From contig JBQTIY010000002.1 in NCBI GenBank assembly GCA_052387675.1, forward strand, positions 124,001 through 188,000: 64,000 nucleotides of DNA. The letters are read 5' to 3'. How positions within the stretch are numbered: position 1 is the stretch's first letter; each line of letters begins with the position of its first letter. The translations under genes were made by a program, and so were the position numbers. Below the pieces are notes generated by a model that saw only the letters and a program-made list of their open reading frames with translations, was not told the DNA's origin and ran no database searches. The DNA comes from JBQTIY01 sp052387675 (GTDB lineage: Bacteria; Planctomycetota; B15-G4). Shown piece by piece: positions 8,347 to 16,410 of the stretch.

Positions 8347-10103
8347 GCGCTGCACTCATCCGCCAGCTGCCACGCGACGTCGTGGAACGCATTGCCGCGG
8401 GCGAAGTCGTTGAGCGGCCTGCCTCGGTGATCAAGGAACTGCTCGAGAACGCCCTCGACGCCGGAGCCACAGAGATCCACGTGAGCGTGGAAGGGGGCGG
8501 GCTCGTCTTGCTGCGCGTCGCTGACAACGGCAGCGGCATCGCAGCGGAGGAGCTGCCGCTCGCCTTGGCAGCGCACGCCACGAGCAAACTGAGCGATGTC
8601 GATGACCTGCAGCACATCGCCAGCTTCGGCTTCCGGGGCGAGGCGCTCTCGAGCATCGCCGCCGTTTCTCGGCTGCGGATTCTCTCGCGCACGCCGGACA
8701 CCGCCGCGGGCTGCGAACTGAGTGCCGTGGCCGGTCAGCTCGAGACACCGCGGCCGGCGGCCTGCACTCCGGGCACGGTCATCGAGGTGCGTGACTTGTT
8801 CTTCAATACGCCGGCACGCCGCCAGTTTCTCTCCTCGGCCGGCGCCGAAGCCGCCCGCTGCCGCGAGGTCTGTGCTGCGCTCTGCTTGATCCACCCCGAG
8901 CTGCGTCTGCGCTTTGCCAGCGACGGGAGCGAGCGGCTCGTGGTGGCAGCCGGCAGCAGCCTGGCCGACCGCCTCACGGCGATCCACGGCGAAGACTTCG
9001 TGCGCGAACTCGTGCCGGTCCAGGGCGCGGTGCCGGGGCTGGGCCTGGAAGGCTTCGTTTCCCTGCCATCCGCAGCGCGGGCGCGCCCGCGCGTCCAGCA
9101 GCTTTTCGTGAATCGGCGTCTCGTGCGCGATCGCGCCGTGGCCGCGGCGGTGCGCTCCGGATGCCAGGACTTCCTGCCGGGATCCTTGCAACCCTCCTGG
9201 GTGCTCGCGCTCACCATCGATCCTGCGCGCGTCGACGTGAACGTGCACCCGACCAAGGCCGAAGTCCGCTTTCGTGATCCAGACGCCGTCTTCCGCGTGC
9301 TGCGCAGCGCCTGTCGGCAGGCGCTGCTCGACGCCGATCTGCGGCCGACGATCCGTGCCGAGCACCTGCCCTACGCCACGAGCCAGACGGCACCGCTTGC
9401 GTCCAGCAGCGCAGCGCCCTTCGCGACGACACTCCCGTCGACGGCTCCTCGCGGCGCATTCTCAGGCGGCCTCGTGCCGGCGGAGAGCATCGCCGAAGGC
9501 CAGACTGCGCCCCTGGCGCTCTCTGGCCTGCGCCCGGCGGCACGCTATCTCCAAGTGCTGGAGACCTATCTGCTGCATGATGACCCGGACGGGCTCGTGC
9601 TCATCGATCAGCACGCTCTGCACGAGCGCATCCTCTACTCGCGCTTGCAGCGCGATCTAGCTGAGGGCAAGCTCGAGTCGCAGGCCCTGCTCCTGCCCGT
9701 GCCCGTGCGGCTCACACCGACTCTTCATGCGCGTGCCCTGGAGTTGGCCGCCGAACTGCAGCGCTTGGGCCTGCAGGTCGTGCCCTTTGGTCCTGACACC
9801 GTGGCCGTGCAGGCCGTGCCGACCGTGCTGCGCCGCGAGAGCCTGGACGAATTGCTGCGGGCGCTCATCGACCCTCCGGAATTGCACGGCGGCATTCCAC
9901 ACGGGCTCGACCGCCGGCTCTTCACCATGGCCTGCCACGCCGCGGTCAAGTCGGGCGACCGCCTTCAGGAGCAGGAGATCGAGGCTCTGCTGCGACAGGG
10001 CGCTGAACTCGAACACGATGCCACCTGCCCACACGGACGGCCGACGCGACTGCACATCAGCCGCGTAGAACTCGAGCGCTTGTTCAAGCGCTCAGGCTTC
10101 TAA
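8343..10103 (+). CDS. mutL: DNA mismatch repair protein MutL
   Basis: MutL links MutS mismatch recognition to strand incision. The 586-residue protein has an intact GHKL ATPase: ERPASVIKELLENALDAGA, DNGSGI, ATSKL and FGFRGEALSSIA. After a Ser/Ala/Pro linker (about residues 345-385) comes the dimerisation/endonuclease domain, with DQHALHERILYS at 422-433, ACHAAVK around Cys531 and CPHGRPT at Cys562. In the canonical DQHA(X)2E(X)4E motif the last position is Glu; here residue 433 is Ser. The GTG start shares GTGA with holA. The stop overlaps that of the convergent gene. Confidence 0.96.
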   Translation: MSAALIRQLPRDVVERIAAGEVVERPASVIKELLENALDAGATEIHVSVEGGGLVLLRVADNGSGIAAEELPLALAAHATSKLSDVDDLQHIASFGFRGEALSSIAAVSRLRILSRTPDTAAGCELSAVAGQLETPRPAACTPGTVIEVRDLFFNTPARRQFLSSAGAEAARCREVCAALCLIHPELRLRFASDGSERLVVAAGSSLADRLTAIHGEDFVRELVPVQGAVPGLGLEGFVSLPSAARARPRVQQLFVNRRLVRDRAVAAAVRSGCQDFLPGSLQPSWVLALTIDPARVDVNVHPTKAEVRFRDPDAVFRVLRSACRQALLDADLRPTIRAEHLPYATSQTAPLASSSAAPFATTLPSTAPRGAFSGGLVPAESIAEGQTAPLALSGLRPAARYLQVLETYLLHDDPDGLVLIDQHALHERILYSRLQRDLAEGKLESQALLLPVPVRLTPTLHARALELAAELQRLGLQVVPFGPDTVAVQAVPTVLRRESLDELLRALIDPPELHGGIPHGLDRRLFTMACHAAVKSGDRLQEQEIEALLRQGAELEHDATCPHGRPTRLHISRVELERLFKRSGF

Positions 10104-11101
10104 GGCGCGGCGAACAGCGCCTCAGGCCAGGCCGTGTCGATCTCGAAGAGCAGCAGTCCTGCTTCGGTTTCCTCGAGCCCGAGATTCATCGCCTCAAGAC
10201 CCTTTGACGCCGTGGGCGGAGCGCCCGGCGCGCTCAGCGGAACTCCTTGATAGAGCTTGATGTTTCCGGGCACGCGCAGCCCGCTGGTGCTGAGGGCATG
10301 GAAGTCGAAGCGCAGTCGCCAGGTTTCGTTGTCCGGAGCCGGCACGTCGAGACCCCACAGAGTGCCGGTCTTGACGTCGATCAGCAGTGTGATGAGCAGT
10401 CCGGTGGGGGTCGCCGGCTCAGTGGGGGCTGCCGGCGTGAATTCGGGTGAAGCCGGCTCACTCGCTGCGTCTGCCGCCAGGGGCGGCGGATGCGCCGCAG
10501 CGCTCTCGCTCGTCGCCTGGCGCTGCGGCTGCCAGTCGGCCGGCGCCCGTGCCGTGATACGCGCCACTCGGTGCGAGATGCCATCGGCATCCACATGCTC
10601 GGCCTCACCCGCCAGTTGCACTTCGGTCAGCCGCGGGATGAGCGCATCAAGCACACAACTCTCGAGCAACAGGCGCGACAGGCGCAGTTGCTCCTCATGG
10701 TCCTGAAGGTCCGTGTCGTAGGTGGCCGGGTCGTCGCTGTAGCGCACGACCGCACCAGTGCCTTCGTGTCGATACCAGGCCACCTTTCCATCCCAGCCCT
10801 TGCTGACAAGGGCGCCGGTGACTTCCTCCTGAATGCGCGTGAGCAGCCGCTCGGGCTGGCGCGTGTACCAGCGCTCGACCTTCGTGCGCACCAGCGAGCC
10901 GTCCTCGCCGCGCAAGCCCACCACGAAGCGCGCGTGCAGTGTGCTGGGCGCCAGCGCGGACTTCGTGGGGCGCTGCTGGCGCGCGGCGCGCTCCAGGAGT
11001 TCAGTCGCCGTCAGCGCGGCGGTGGCCGGCGAACCTAGCAGCGGCGCCTCCTGGGGCCACAGGGCCAGCACACTCAGCAGACAAGTCGCGCGAAAGTCCA
11101 T
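10100..11101 (-). CDS. Secreted hypothetical protein
   Basis: A 333-residue protein with a hydrophobic N-terminus (MDFRATCLLSVLALWP) that looks like a short signal peptide. The body has patterns such as FVVGLRGEDGSLVRTKVERWY and alternating short strands that recall LolA/LolB-like or outer-membrane lipoprotein-sorting folds, but this is a resemblance only. A Ser/Pro/Ala-rich low-complexity segment sits near residues 205-235. The ATG at 11101 faces a divergent gene 59 bases away. The stop codon (TAG on the minus strand) overlaps the mutL TAA within CTAA. Confidence 0.7.
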   Translation of the reverse strand: MDFRATCLLSVLALWPQEAPLLGSPATAALTATELLERAARQQRPTKSALAPSTLHARFVVGLRGEDGSLVRTKVERWYTRQPERLLTRIQEEVTGALVSKGWDGKVAWYRHEGTGAVVRYSDDPATYDTDLQDHEEQLRLSRLLLESCVLDALIPRLTEVQLAGEAEHVDADGISHRVARITARAPADWQPQRQATSESAAAHPPPLAADAASEPASPEFTPAAPTEPATPTGLLITLLIDVKTGTLWGLDVPAPDNETWRLRFDFHALSTSGLRVPGNIKLYQGVPLSAPGAPPTASKGLEAMNLGLEETEAGLLLFEIDTAWPEALFAAP

Positions 11102-11160
11102 GGGCTCGCCACGTTAGACTCCCGCCTGTCAGTGGGCAACACACCCCAGCGGAGTGGCTC

Positions 11161-12762
11161 GTGAAGGGCTGGAGCATCGCGTTGCTGCTGTGCGCTGCGC
11201 TGGCGCCCTTCCTGGCCAGCCGTCACTGGCCGGAAATCCACGACGATGTGATCCTGCGCGGACCGGGCAGCCTCGCCGCCGACCAAAGCCTCGGCTTCGC
11301 CGAACTCGTCCGGGCCGACCTCTTCGGCGACCGGCAACAACTCACCGGTCTCTCGGGATTCTGGCGGCCTGCGCTCGTGCTGCAGGCACGTGCGGAGTTC
11401 TGGATCACAGACGGCTCGCCGCGCGCTCGGGCCTGGCTCGGGCATGTCATGAATCTGCTGTTGCACGCCCTCGCCACCCTGGGCCTCTGGCACCTAGTGC
11501 AGAAGCTGGGCTGCAGTGCACCGGTGGCACTGCTCGCGGCGACGCTCTTCGGTGTCCATCCGGTGCACGCCGAGCCCGTCGCCTGGATCTCAGCCCGCAG
11601 CGACCTGGGTTCGGCGGCCCTGGGGCTCTGGGGCATCGTCTGGACGCTGCGCAGCTGCGGCCCTTCGGCCGCACTCGCTCAACAGCCCCGGCGAACAGGA
11701 CTCCTCTGCCTGGCCGGGTGCTCCCTGCTGGGAGCGCTCTTCTTCAAGGAATCCGCCCTGCTCCTCGTGTTGCTGGCAGCACTGTTGCCACGGCTGGTGG
11801 GCTCGAGCTGGACCCGCGCGCTGGCACTGCCTGTGGGAGTGCTGGCCCTCTACGGCGGCCTGCGCGTGCTGCTCTTCGAACGCGGGCTCGATCCGACGGC
11901 CTGGCTGGGCCCCGATTCGCTGGCGGTTCGGTGGTGGACGTGGCTCTCGACCGTGCCCGAGTTTCTGCGCCTGTGTCTCTGGCCCGGGCCGACCGTGCCG
12001 GTGCGCCCCATCCCGCCTGCCGAAGGGTGGGGCGCTGCGGGCGTCATGCCTGGGCTGCTGGCCCTCGCCGTGCTGCTGCTGCTCGCCGGACTGTGCTGGC
12101 GCCGGCGCTGGGCGGCGGCTTGCTTGGCCGCGCTGCTCATGCTGGGCTCACTGCTTGTGCTCGCGCCTTGGGTGCGCATCCCGCTCGGCTTCACCGAGAC
12201 GTCGGCGCCGCTCGCCGAGCGCTACACCTATCTCGCCGCCGCCGCGCCGGGGATCCTGCTGGGCCTGCTGCTGCAAAACCACCTCGCGCGCTCGCCCGGC
12301 TTGGCGTTTCTCCTGACTGCGGTGCTGGCGACCGCGCTCGCGCCGATCGCTTCGGCTCGCGCCCAGCCCTATCGCTCCGACGAAGCGCTGGCGCGTGCCA
12401 GCCTGGCGCAAAGCCCGCGCTCCGCCAATCTGCACAACAGCCTCGGCGTCGCTCAATTGGAGCAATTTCGCGTGAGCCAGGAACTGGCCATGGGGGAGTT
12501 GGCACTCGCATCCTTCGAGCGCGCCTTGGCCTACGATTCCGGACTCGTGCTCGCGGCGATCAACCGGATGTTCGTGCTGGCCCTGCTCGGCCGGCAGGAT
12601 GACGCCGAGGCAGCTGCGCACCATCTGGAGCAGCGCTTCGGCGGCGACCGAATGGCCCTCACGGCGCTGGCCGAATGGTCGCGAGTGCACGGCCGCACGA
12701 AGGAGGCGGAAGCCTTCGCGCAGCGCGCGGCAGACGCGTCACGTGCAGCGCCTCAGCGCTGA
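11161..12762 (+). CDS. TMTC-like polytopic membrane protein with C-terminal TPR repeats
   Basis: A 533-residue protein with about nine to ten hydrophobic helices, then a soluble C-terminus. The segment GVHPVHAEPVAWISARSDL matches the conserved loop of TMTC/DUF1736 proteins, which are GT-C-type O-mannosyltransferase relatives. Residues about 420-530 read as TPR helices (SANLHNSLGVAQLEQF, then LASFERALAYDSGL). The GTG start at 11161 has GGAG 6 bases upstream. A role in membrane glycosyl transfer is inferred from fold only. It stands alone between a divergent secreted-protein gene and a tRNA on the opposite strand. Confidence 0.8.
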   Translation: MKGWSIALLLCAALAPFLASRHWPEIHDDVILRGPGSLAADQSLGFAELVRADLFGDRQQLTGLSGFWRPALVLQARAEFWITDGSPRARAWLGHVMNLLLHALATLGLWHLVQKLGCSAPVALLAATLFGVHPVHAEPVAWISARSDLGSAALGLWGIVWTLRSCGPSAALAQQPRRTGLLCLAGCSLLGALFFKESALLLVLLAALLPRLVGSSWTRALALPVGVLALYGGLRVLLFERGLDPTAWLGPDSLAVRWWTWLSTVPEFLRLCLWPGPTVPVRPIPPAEGWGAAGVMPGLLALAVLLLLAGLCWRRRWAAACLAALLMLGSLLVLAPWVRIPLGFTETSAPLAERYTYLAAAAPGILLGLLLQNHLARSPGLAFLLTAVLATALAPIASARAQPYRSDEALARASLAQSPRSANLHNSLGVAQLEQFRVSQELAMGELALASFERALAYDSGLVLAAINRMFVLALLGRQDDAEAAAHHLEQRFGGDRMALTALAEWSRVHGRTKEAEAFAQRAADASRAAPQR

Positions 12763-12774
12763 ACGCGGCGACCT

Positions 12775-12860
12775 TGGTGCCGAAGGGGGGACTTGAACCC
12801 CCACTAGGTTGCCCTAACTAGACCCTGAATCTAGCGCGTCTGCCATTCCGCCACTTCGGC
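12775..12860 (-). tRNA. tRNA-Leu(CAG)
   Basis: Read on the minus strand, the sequence folds as a class II tRNA of 86 bases with acceptor stem GCCGAAG/CTTCGGC, discriminator A and an encoded CCA. The anticodon stem CTAGA/TCTAG holds loop TTCAGGG, giving anticodon CAG (Leu, CUG codons). A long variable arm precedes the T arm GGGGG-TTCAAGT-CCCCC. CUG is the favoured leucine codon in this GC-rich genome. Confidence 0.97.
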
Positions 12861-12876
12861 ACGGAAAGGGCGCGGG

Positions 12877-12904
12877 ATTGTAGACAATGCTCCGCGCATG
12901 GCAA
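12877..12904 (-). promoter_or_regulatory. Promoter of tRNA-Leu(CAG)
   Basis: On the minus strand TTGCCA (-35) and TACAAT (-10) are separated by 16 bases, with the -10 ending 16 bases before the tRNA 5' end. The -35 box lies over the first codons of smpB (ATG at 12898) on the other strand. The -10 sits in an interrupted palindrome, ATTGT-AG-ACAAT. The same TTGCCA box recurs before tRNA-Val. Confidence 0.6.
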
Positions 12905-13368
12905 AGCCCAAGGAACCGACGCTGCGCACCGTCTGCGTGCACCGCAAGGCGCGCTTCGACTATGAGATCGTCGAGCGCGTGGAGCTCGGCCTCGTGCTGC
13001 TGGGAGCAGAGGTGAAGGCTTTGCGCGAAGGAAAGGGCAACCTCACCGACGCCTACGTGGCCTTTCGGCGCGGGCGTCCCACGCTCATCAACCTGGAAAT
13101 CTCGGCTTACAGCCATGACCGCAGCGGCCAGCACGTGCCCCGGCGCCCTCGGGCGCTGCTTGCCAAGGCCACCGAGGCCCGCCGCCTGGAGGCGCGCTGC
13201 AAGGAAAAGGGGCTCACGCTCGTGCCGCTCTCGGTCTACTTCAAGGGCCCCTGGGCCAAGGTCGAAGTGGCGCTGGCGCGCGGCAAGTCCAAGGGCGACA
13301 AGCGACAAGTCTTGAAGAAACGCGAGGCGCTGCGCGACATCGACCGGGACGTGCGCCGACGGCACTGA
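12898..13368 (+). CDS. smpB: SsrA-binding protein SmpB
   Basis: SmpB binds the tRNA-like part of tmRNA and brings it to stalled ribosomes. The 156-residue protein shows the family core: ARFDYEIVERVELGLVLLGAEVKALREGK, then DAYVAF, LINLEISAYSHDR and VPLSVYFKGPWAKVEVALARGK, ending in a basic tail (DIDRDVRRRH). The gene encoding its RNA partner lies 60 bases downstream, which makes the assignment certain. The ATG at 12898 lies inside the promoter of the divergent tRNA-Leu gene. Confidence 0.98.
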   Translation: MAKPKEPTLRTVCVHRKARFDYEIVERVELGLVLLGAEVKALREGKGNLTDAYVAFRRGRPTLINLEISAYSHDRSGQHVPRRPRALLAKATEARRLEARCKEKGLTLVPLSVYFKGPWAKVEVALARGKSKGDKRQVLKKREALRDIDRDVRRRH

Positions 13369-13402
13369 GCCGGCCTGCAGGCCCGTGGGGCGCCTGGCTC
13401 AG
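13365..13402 (+). terminator. Terminator-like hairpin after smpB
   Basis: CTGAGCC and GGCTCAG form a perfect 7-base-pair stem that includes the smpB stop codon. Inside it is the self-complementary GGCCTGCAGGCC. No T run follows, so it could be a Rho-dependent site or an RNA-processing signal between smpB and ssrA rather than an intrinsic terminator. Confidence 0.3.
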
Positions 13403-13428
13403 CGTGCTAGAATGCTCGCTCGTGCTGT

Positions 13429-13788
13429 GGGGGCGACATGGTTTCGACCGGGTTGCCGTCCTGCTCGAGTGGCGTGCCGAGGTTCCAGGAGGCCTCGTAA
13501 AACCCCTGGAAAATTTAACTGCGAACAACAACTTCGCACTGGCTGCCTGAAAAACAGGTATCCCGTTTCTCCGGTCCTCGCCCGCGGGGCCGGAGGAACG
13601 ACACCAGCGGGCTGGCCGAAGCTCCTTCTGTCCGGAGGGGCCAGGTGAGATCAATCGGGCTGGCCGTGCGGTGGATCCTGTCGACCGGAGACCCGTGTGG
13701 CGACATTCGTAGAGTCGATCGACTACGCACGTAGAGGCTCTTGCGGGGGCGCTTTGGGACGCGGGTTCGATTCCCGCCGCCTCCACCA
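13429..13788 (+). ncRNA. ssrA: Transfer-messenger RNA (tmRNA)
   Basis: tmRNA rescues stalled ribosomes by adding a degradation tag. The 5' end GGGGGCG and 3' end CGCCTCC form the acceptor stem, followed by A and an encoded CCA. The T arm reads GCGGG-TTCGATT-CCCGC, and the usual GACATGG..TTCGAC start is present. The resume region encodes a tag at 13521-13550. The length, 360 bases, is normal for a one-piece tmRNA. A TAGAAT -10-like box lies at 13408-13413. Confidence 0.97.
13521..13550 (+). other. tmRNA tag reading frame
   Basis: The frame after TTTAACT reads GCG AAC AAC AAC TTC GCA CTG GCT GCC TGA, encoding ANNNFALAA then stop. The terminal ALAA is the usual recognition end for ClpXP-type proteases. 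At nine residues the tag is one shorter than the E. coli tag and has Asn at all three positions after the resume alanine. Confidence 0.93.
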
Positions 13789-13883
13789 TCACGAAGTCGC
13801 GCTGGCAACCCAGCCAGCGCCTTGATGATCGCCGGCCGAGGCTGATAATCCCCGGGCCTCGCCGAAGACCATCCTCAGCCGGA

Positions 13884-14774
13884 ATGCCCTCCTTGCGTCG
13901 CTTGCGCCCGTTGGCCCTGCTCTTCGGCCTGCTCGTGACCACCGCGGTTGGCTGCCAGCAGTCCGAAGAACTCCGCGCGCGCATCATCAGCCTCGACCGG
14001 GACTGGCGGCTGGCAGAGATGCCTCAAGATTCTTTCGGTGAGATGCTGGAGGCGATTGCTGAGCTCGGCGAGCACTCTGCGAGCAACGAGCGTCACCTCG
14101 CCAGCATCCCCGATCTGCTGCGGTTGGTGCTGCTGAACCCTTCCGCGCATGTGCGCGCACAGGCGCTGCGCACGGCCTGGCGCCTCGGCGCCGATCTCCC
14201 GGGGGAGCCCTGGCGCACTGAGCCACTGGAGCGCAAGAGTTTCAACGAGCGCACGGCGCGGCTGGAGGCTTTGCTGTTCGCGGAGCCGGCCGCCGCTGAG
14301 AACGAGACCGAACTTCTGGAACTCGCTCACTGGCTCGGAGCCTTTCGCGTCGAGCCAGCCGGGGATGAGGAGCTGCGCGTCGCACTCTCGATCGCCGAAG
14401 TCAGCACCAGTCGTGCACTCTGGGACAGCGGTCCAGTGGCTGACGCCTTTCGGCGTCATGTCGCCGGCAGCCTGCACCATGCGCTCACGGTCCTCACTCT
14501 GCATGCGGCTTACGATGCCTATCCCGAGGTCCGCGAAGCGGCGCTGGCCGGCGCACGGCACATCGAGCCGCAACTCGCCCTGCAACTCGTGGGAGGGGTG
14601 CTCGAACGGGAAGAAGACTCCGCGGTGCTGTTGGCGGCGCTGGAGACAGCCGCGCAATTGGCCGCGGCTTGGCCTGGCGCGGAGGTGACGCGCCTCTTGG
14701 CGCCCTTGGCCAGTTCCAATGACGTGGCTGTGCGCCAGCGTGTGGCCCAGATCCTTAGCTTGGCAGCGACCTGA
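13884..14774 (+). CDS. Lipoprotein with HEAT-like helical repeats
   Basis: A 296-residue protein with a lipoprotein signal peptide (basic start, hydrophobic core, lipobox TAVGC near residue 24). The mature part is helical and rich in Ala, Leu and Glu. Repeated helix pairs such as SAHVRAQALRTAWRLGA and NDVAVRQRVAQILSLAA resemble HEAT/armadillo repeats. No enzyme motif is visible. Its stop overlaps the next start as TGATG, making it first in a four-gene operon. Function is unknown; a periplasmic scaffold is plausible. Confidence 0.75.
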   Translation: MPSLRRLRPLALLFGLLVTTAVGCQQSEELRARIISLDRDWRLAEMPQDSFGEMLEAIAELGEHSASNERHLASIPDLLRLVLLNPSAHVRAQALRTAWRLGADLPGEPWRTEPLERKSFNERTARLEALLFAEPAAAENETELLELAHWLGAFRVEPAGDEELRVALSIAEVSTSRALWDSGPVADAFRRHVAGSLHHALTVLTLHAAYDAYPEVREAALAGARHIEPQLALQLVGGVLEREEDSAVLLAALETAAQLAAAWPGAEVTRLLAPLASSNDVAVRQRVAQILSLAAT

Positions 14775-15328
14775 TGCGCGTCGTCGTGCTCGAGGACTCG
14801 CTGCTGTACGACGGACGCCAGCTGGCCACGGCCTTCCTCGATCGGCACGCGCCGGGCGCGCAGGATGCCCTGGTGCTCTTCGAGGGCGGCGCGGATGTGC
14901 CCACAGAGGCCTTGGTAGACCTCGAGGATGCCGAGGCGGGCGATTGCATTTTCAGCCCGCGCATGGTGCACGCTCTCGTGGAGCACCGCGGACTGCAGCT
15001 CGTTGAAGCGGTCTGGCGCCAGCGGCTCATGGTGCGGCTGGCGGCAGCCTGGCTCGCCGGTCGCTCCGGCCGCACGATTGATGTGCGTGGCAACGACCTG
15101 TACTACGCCGACGGAAAACTCTCCGTCTCGGTCGCCACGACGTCGCCGCGCGGCACACTCACGCACTTCGCCGTGAATATCGAAACCGCGGGCGCCCCGG
15201 TGCGAGCGGCCGGTCTACAGGATCTGCGCATCAACCCGCGCGAGTTTTTGCAGGCGCTGGGCCGGCTCTATGCCGAGGAGGTCGCAGCCGTGCTGCACGC
15301 GGCCGGAAAGGTCCGGCCAGTCGCATGA
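14774..15328 (+). CDS. DUF366 family protein
   Basis: The 184-residue protein matches the DUF366 pattern known from archaea and thermophilic bacteria: an early YDGRQL, the DLEDAEAGDCIFSPRMVHALVEH block, an RQRLMVRL helix, GNDLYYADGKLSVSVATTSP, and a late PVRAAGLQDLRINPREF. The biochemical role of DUF366 is not established. The gene sits between a lipoprotein (TGATG overlap) and a flippase-like membrane protein (ATGA overlap), so it is probably expressed with them. Confidence 0.8.
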   Translation: MRVVVLEDSLLYDGRQLATAFLDRHAPGAQDALVLFEGGADVPTEALVDLEDAEAGDCIFSPRMVHALVEHRGLQLVEAVWRQRLMVRLAAAWLAGRSGRTIDVRGNDLYYADGKLSVSVATTSPRGTLTHFAVNIETAGAPVRAAGLQDLRINPREFLQALGRLYAEEVAAVLHAAGKVRPVA

Positions 15329-16410
15329 GCAGCCGCCCTTCAGCCCTGCGCAGTGCGCTGTTCAACGTAGCCAAGATCGGCCTGGCCGTCGCGCTGGTCT
15401 GGTGGGTTCTCGACACCGCCGGCGGCTGGGAGAAGGTGCGCGACAGTCTGAGCGGCATCGATCGCCGGCTGTGGTTCATCGGGCTGAGCTGTCTGTTTCT
15501 CGGCTCCTGCATTTCGATTTTGCGCTGGTACCTGCTCATGCGCTCGGTGGGCCTCGACACGACGCCGTGGGCGGTCTTCCGTCTGGGTTGGATCGGAGTC
15601 TTCATGAGCAACGTCGTGCCCGGGCTCACGGGCGGCGATCTCGTGAAGGCCTACTACGTGACGCGAGACCATCCGACGCAGCGCGCCGACGCGGTCATCT
15701 CTGTGATCGTCGACCGCGTCATCGGCATCGTCGCGCTGGCGCTCATCGCCGCGGTCATCATCCCCTTCGACCTGCAGCGTTATGGCGAAGCCGCCCTCGG
15801 GATCTACGGCTTCCTGGCAGCGGCAGCGCTGGGCTTCGTGGTGGTCTTCTCACGGCGCATCAAGGCCAAGCTGCGCGAGCTGGCGGCGCGGATCTTTCCT
15901 CAGCGCGTCAGCGACGGCACGAGCCTGCTGGCGCGCATCGACCGCGCGGTTTCGATCTACCGGCAGCGCCTCGGCATCATGGCGGTGGCGCTCGGCATGT
16001 CGCTGGCGGTGCATCTGCTGCTCATCGTGGCCATGGCTTGCTTCGGCGATGGGCTGGCTGCCGGCGCCGACCCGCAGGCCCATGCTGACCTGCTGCAACT
16101 CGGCCACCTCAACCTGAGCGTCTACTGCTCGGTGATCCCGATCATCATGATTATCTCGTCGCTGCCGCTCGCACCGGCCGGCTGGGGTGTGGGTGAAGTC
16201 GTCTTCGTCCATTTCTTCGCCACGGCCGGTGTCTCAGGTTTTGCGGCCACTTCGCTGTCGCTGACCTACCGGCTGTCCAACACCTTGCTCTCGCTGCTCG
16301 GCGGCCTCTTTCTGGCCCTCGATCGCAAGAAGATGGGCGTGGCGAAGGCACAGGCCGCCGGTGCCGCGCAGGACGGCGACCCCTCCCAATCCCCTGGAGA
16401 CTCTGCATGA
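15325..16410 (+). CDS. Flippase-like membrane protein (lysylphosphatidylglycerol synthase TM region/AglD family)
   Basis: A 361-residue protein with about eight transmembrane helices typical of the LPG_synthase_TM (UPF0104) family. Diagnostic segments are LRWYLLMRSVGL, SNVVPGLTGGDLVKAYYV, ISVIVDRVIGI and LPLAPAGWGVGEVVFVHFF. It lacks the catalytic LPG-synthase domain found in MprF. Members have been linked to lipid-linked glycan transfer or flipping. The C-terminal tail is hydrophilic. It overlaps both neighbours by 4 bases. Confidence 0.85.
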   Translation: MSSRPSALRSALFNVAKIGLAVALVWWVLDTAGGWEKVRDSLSGIDRRLWFIGLSCLFLGSCISILRWYLLMRSVGLDTTPWAVFRLGWIGVFMSNVVPGLTGGDLVKAYYVTRDHPTQRADAVISVIVDRVIGIVALALIAAVIIPFDLQRYGEAALGIYGFLAAAALGFVVVFSRRIKAKLRELAARIFPQRVSDGTSLLARIDRAVSIYRQRLGIMAVALGMSLAVHLLLIVAMACFGDGLAAGADPQAHADLLQLGHLNLSVYCSVIPIIMIISSLPLAPAGWGVGEVVFVHFFATAGVSGFAATSLSLTYRLSNTLLSLLGGLFLALDRKKMGVAKAQAAGAAQDGDPSQSPGDSA

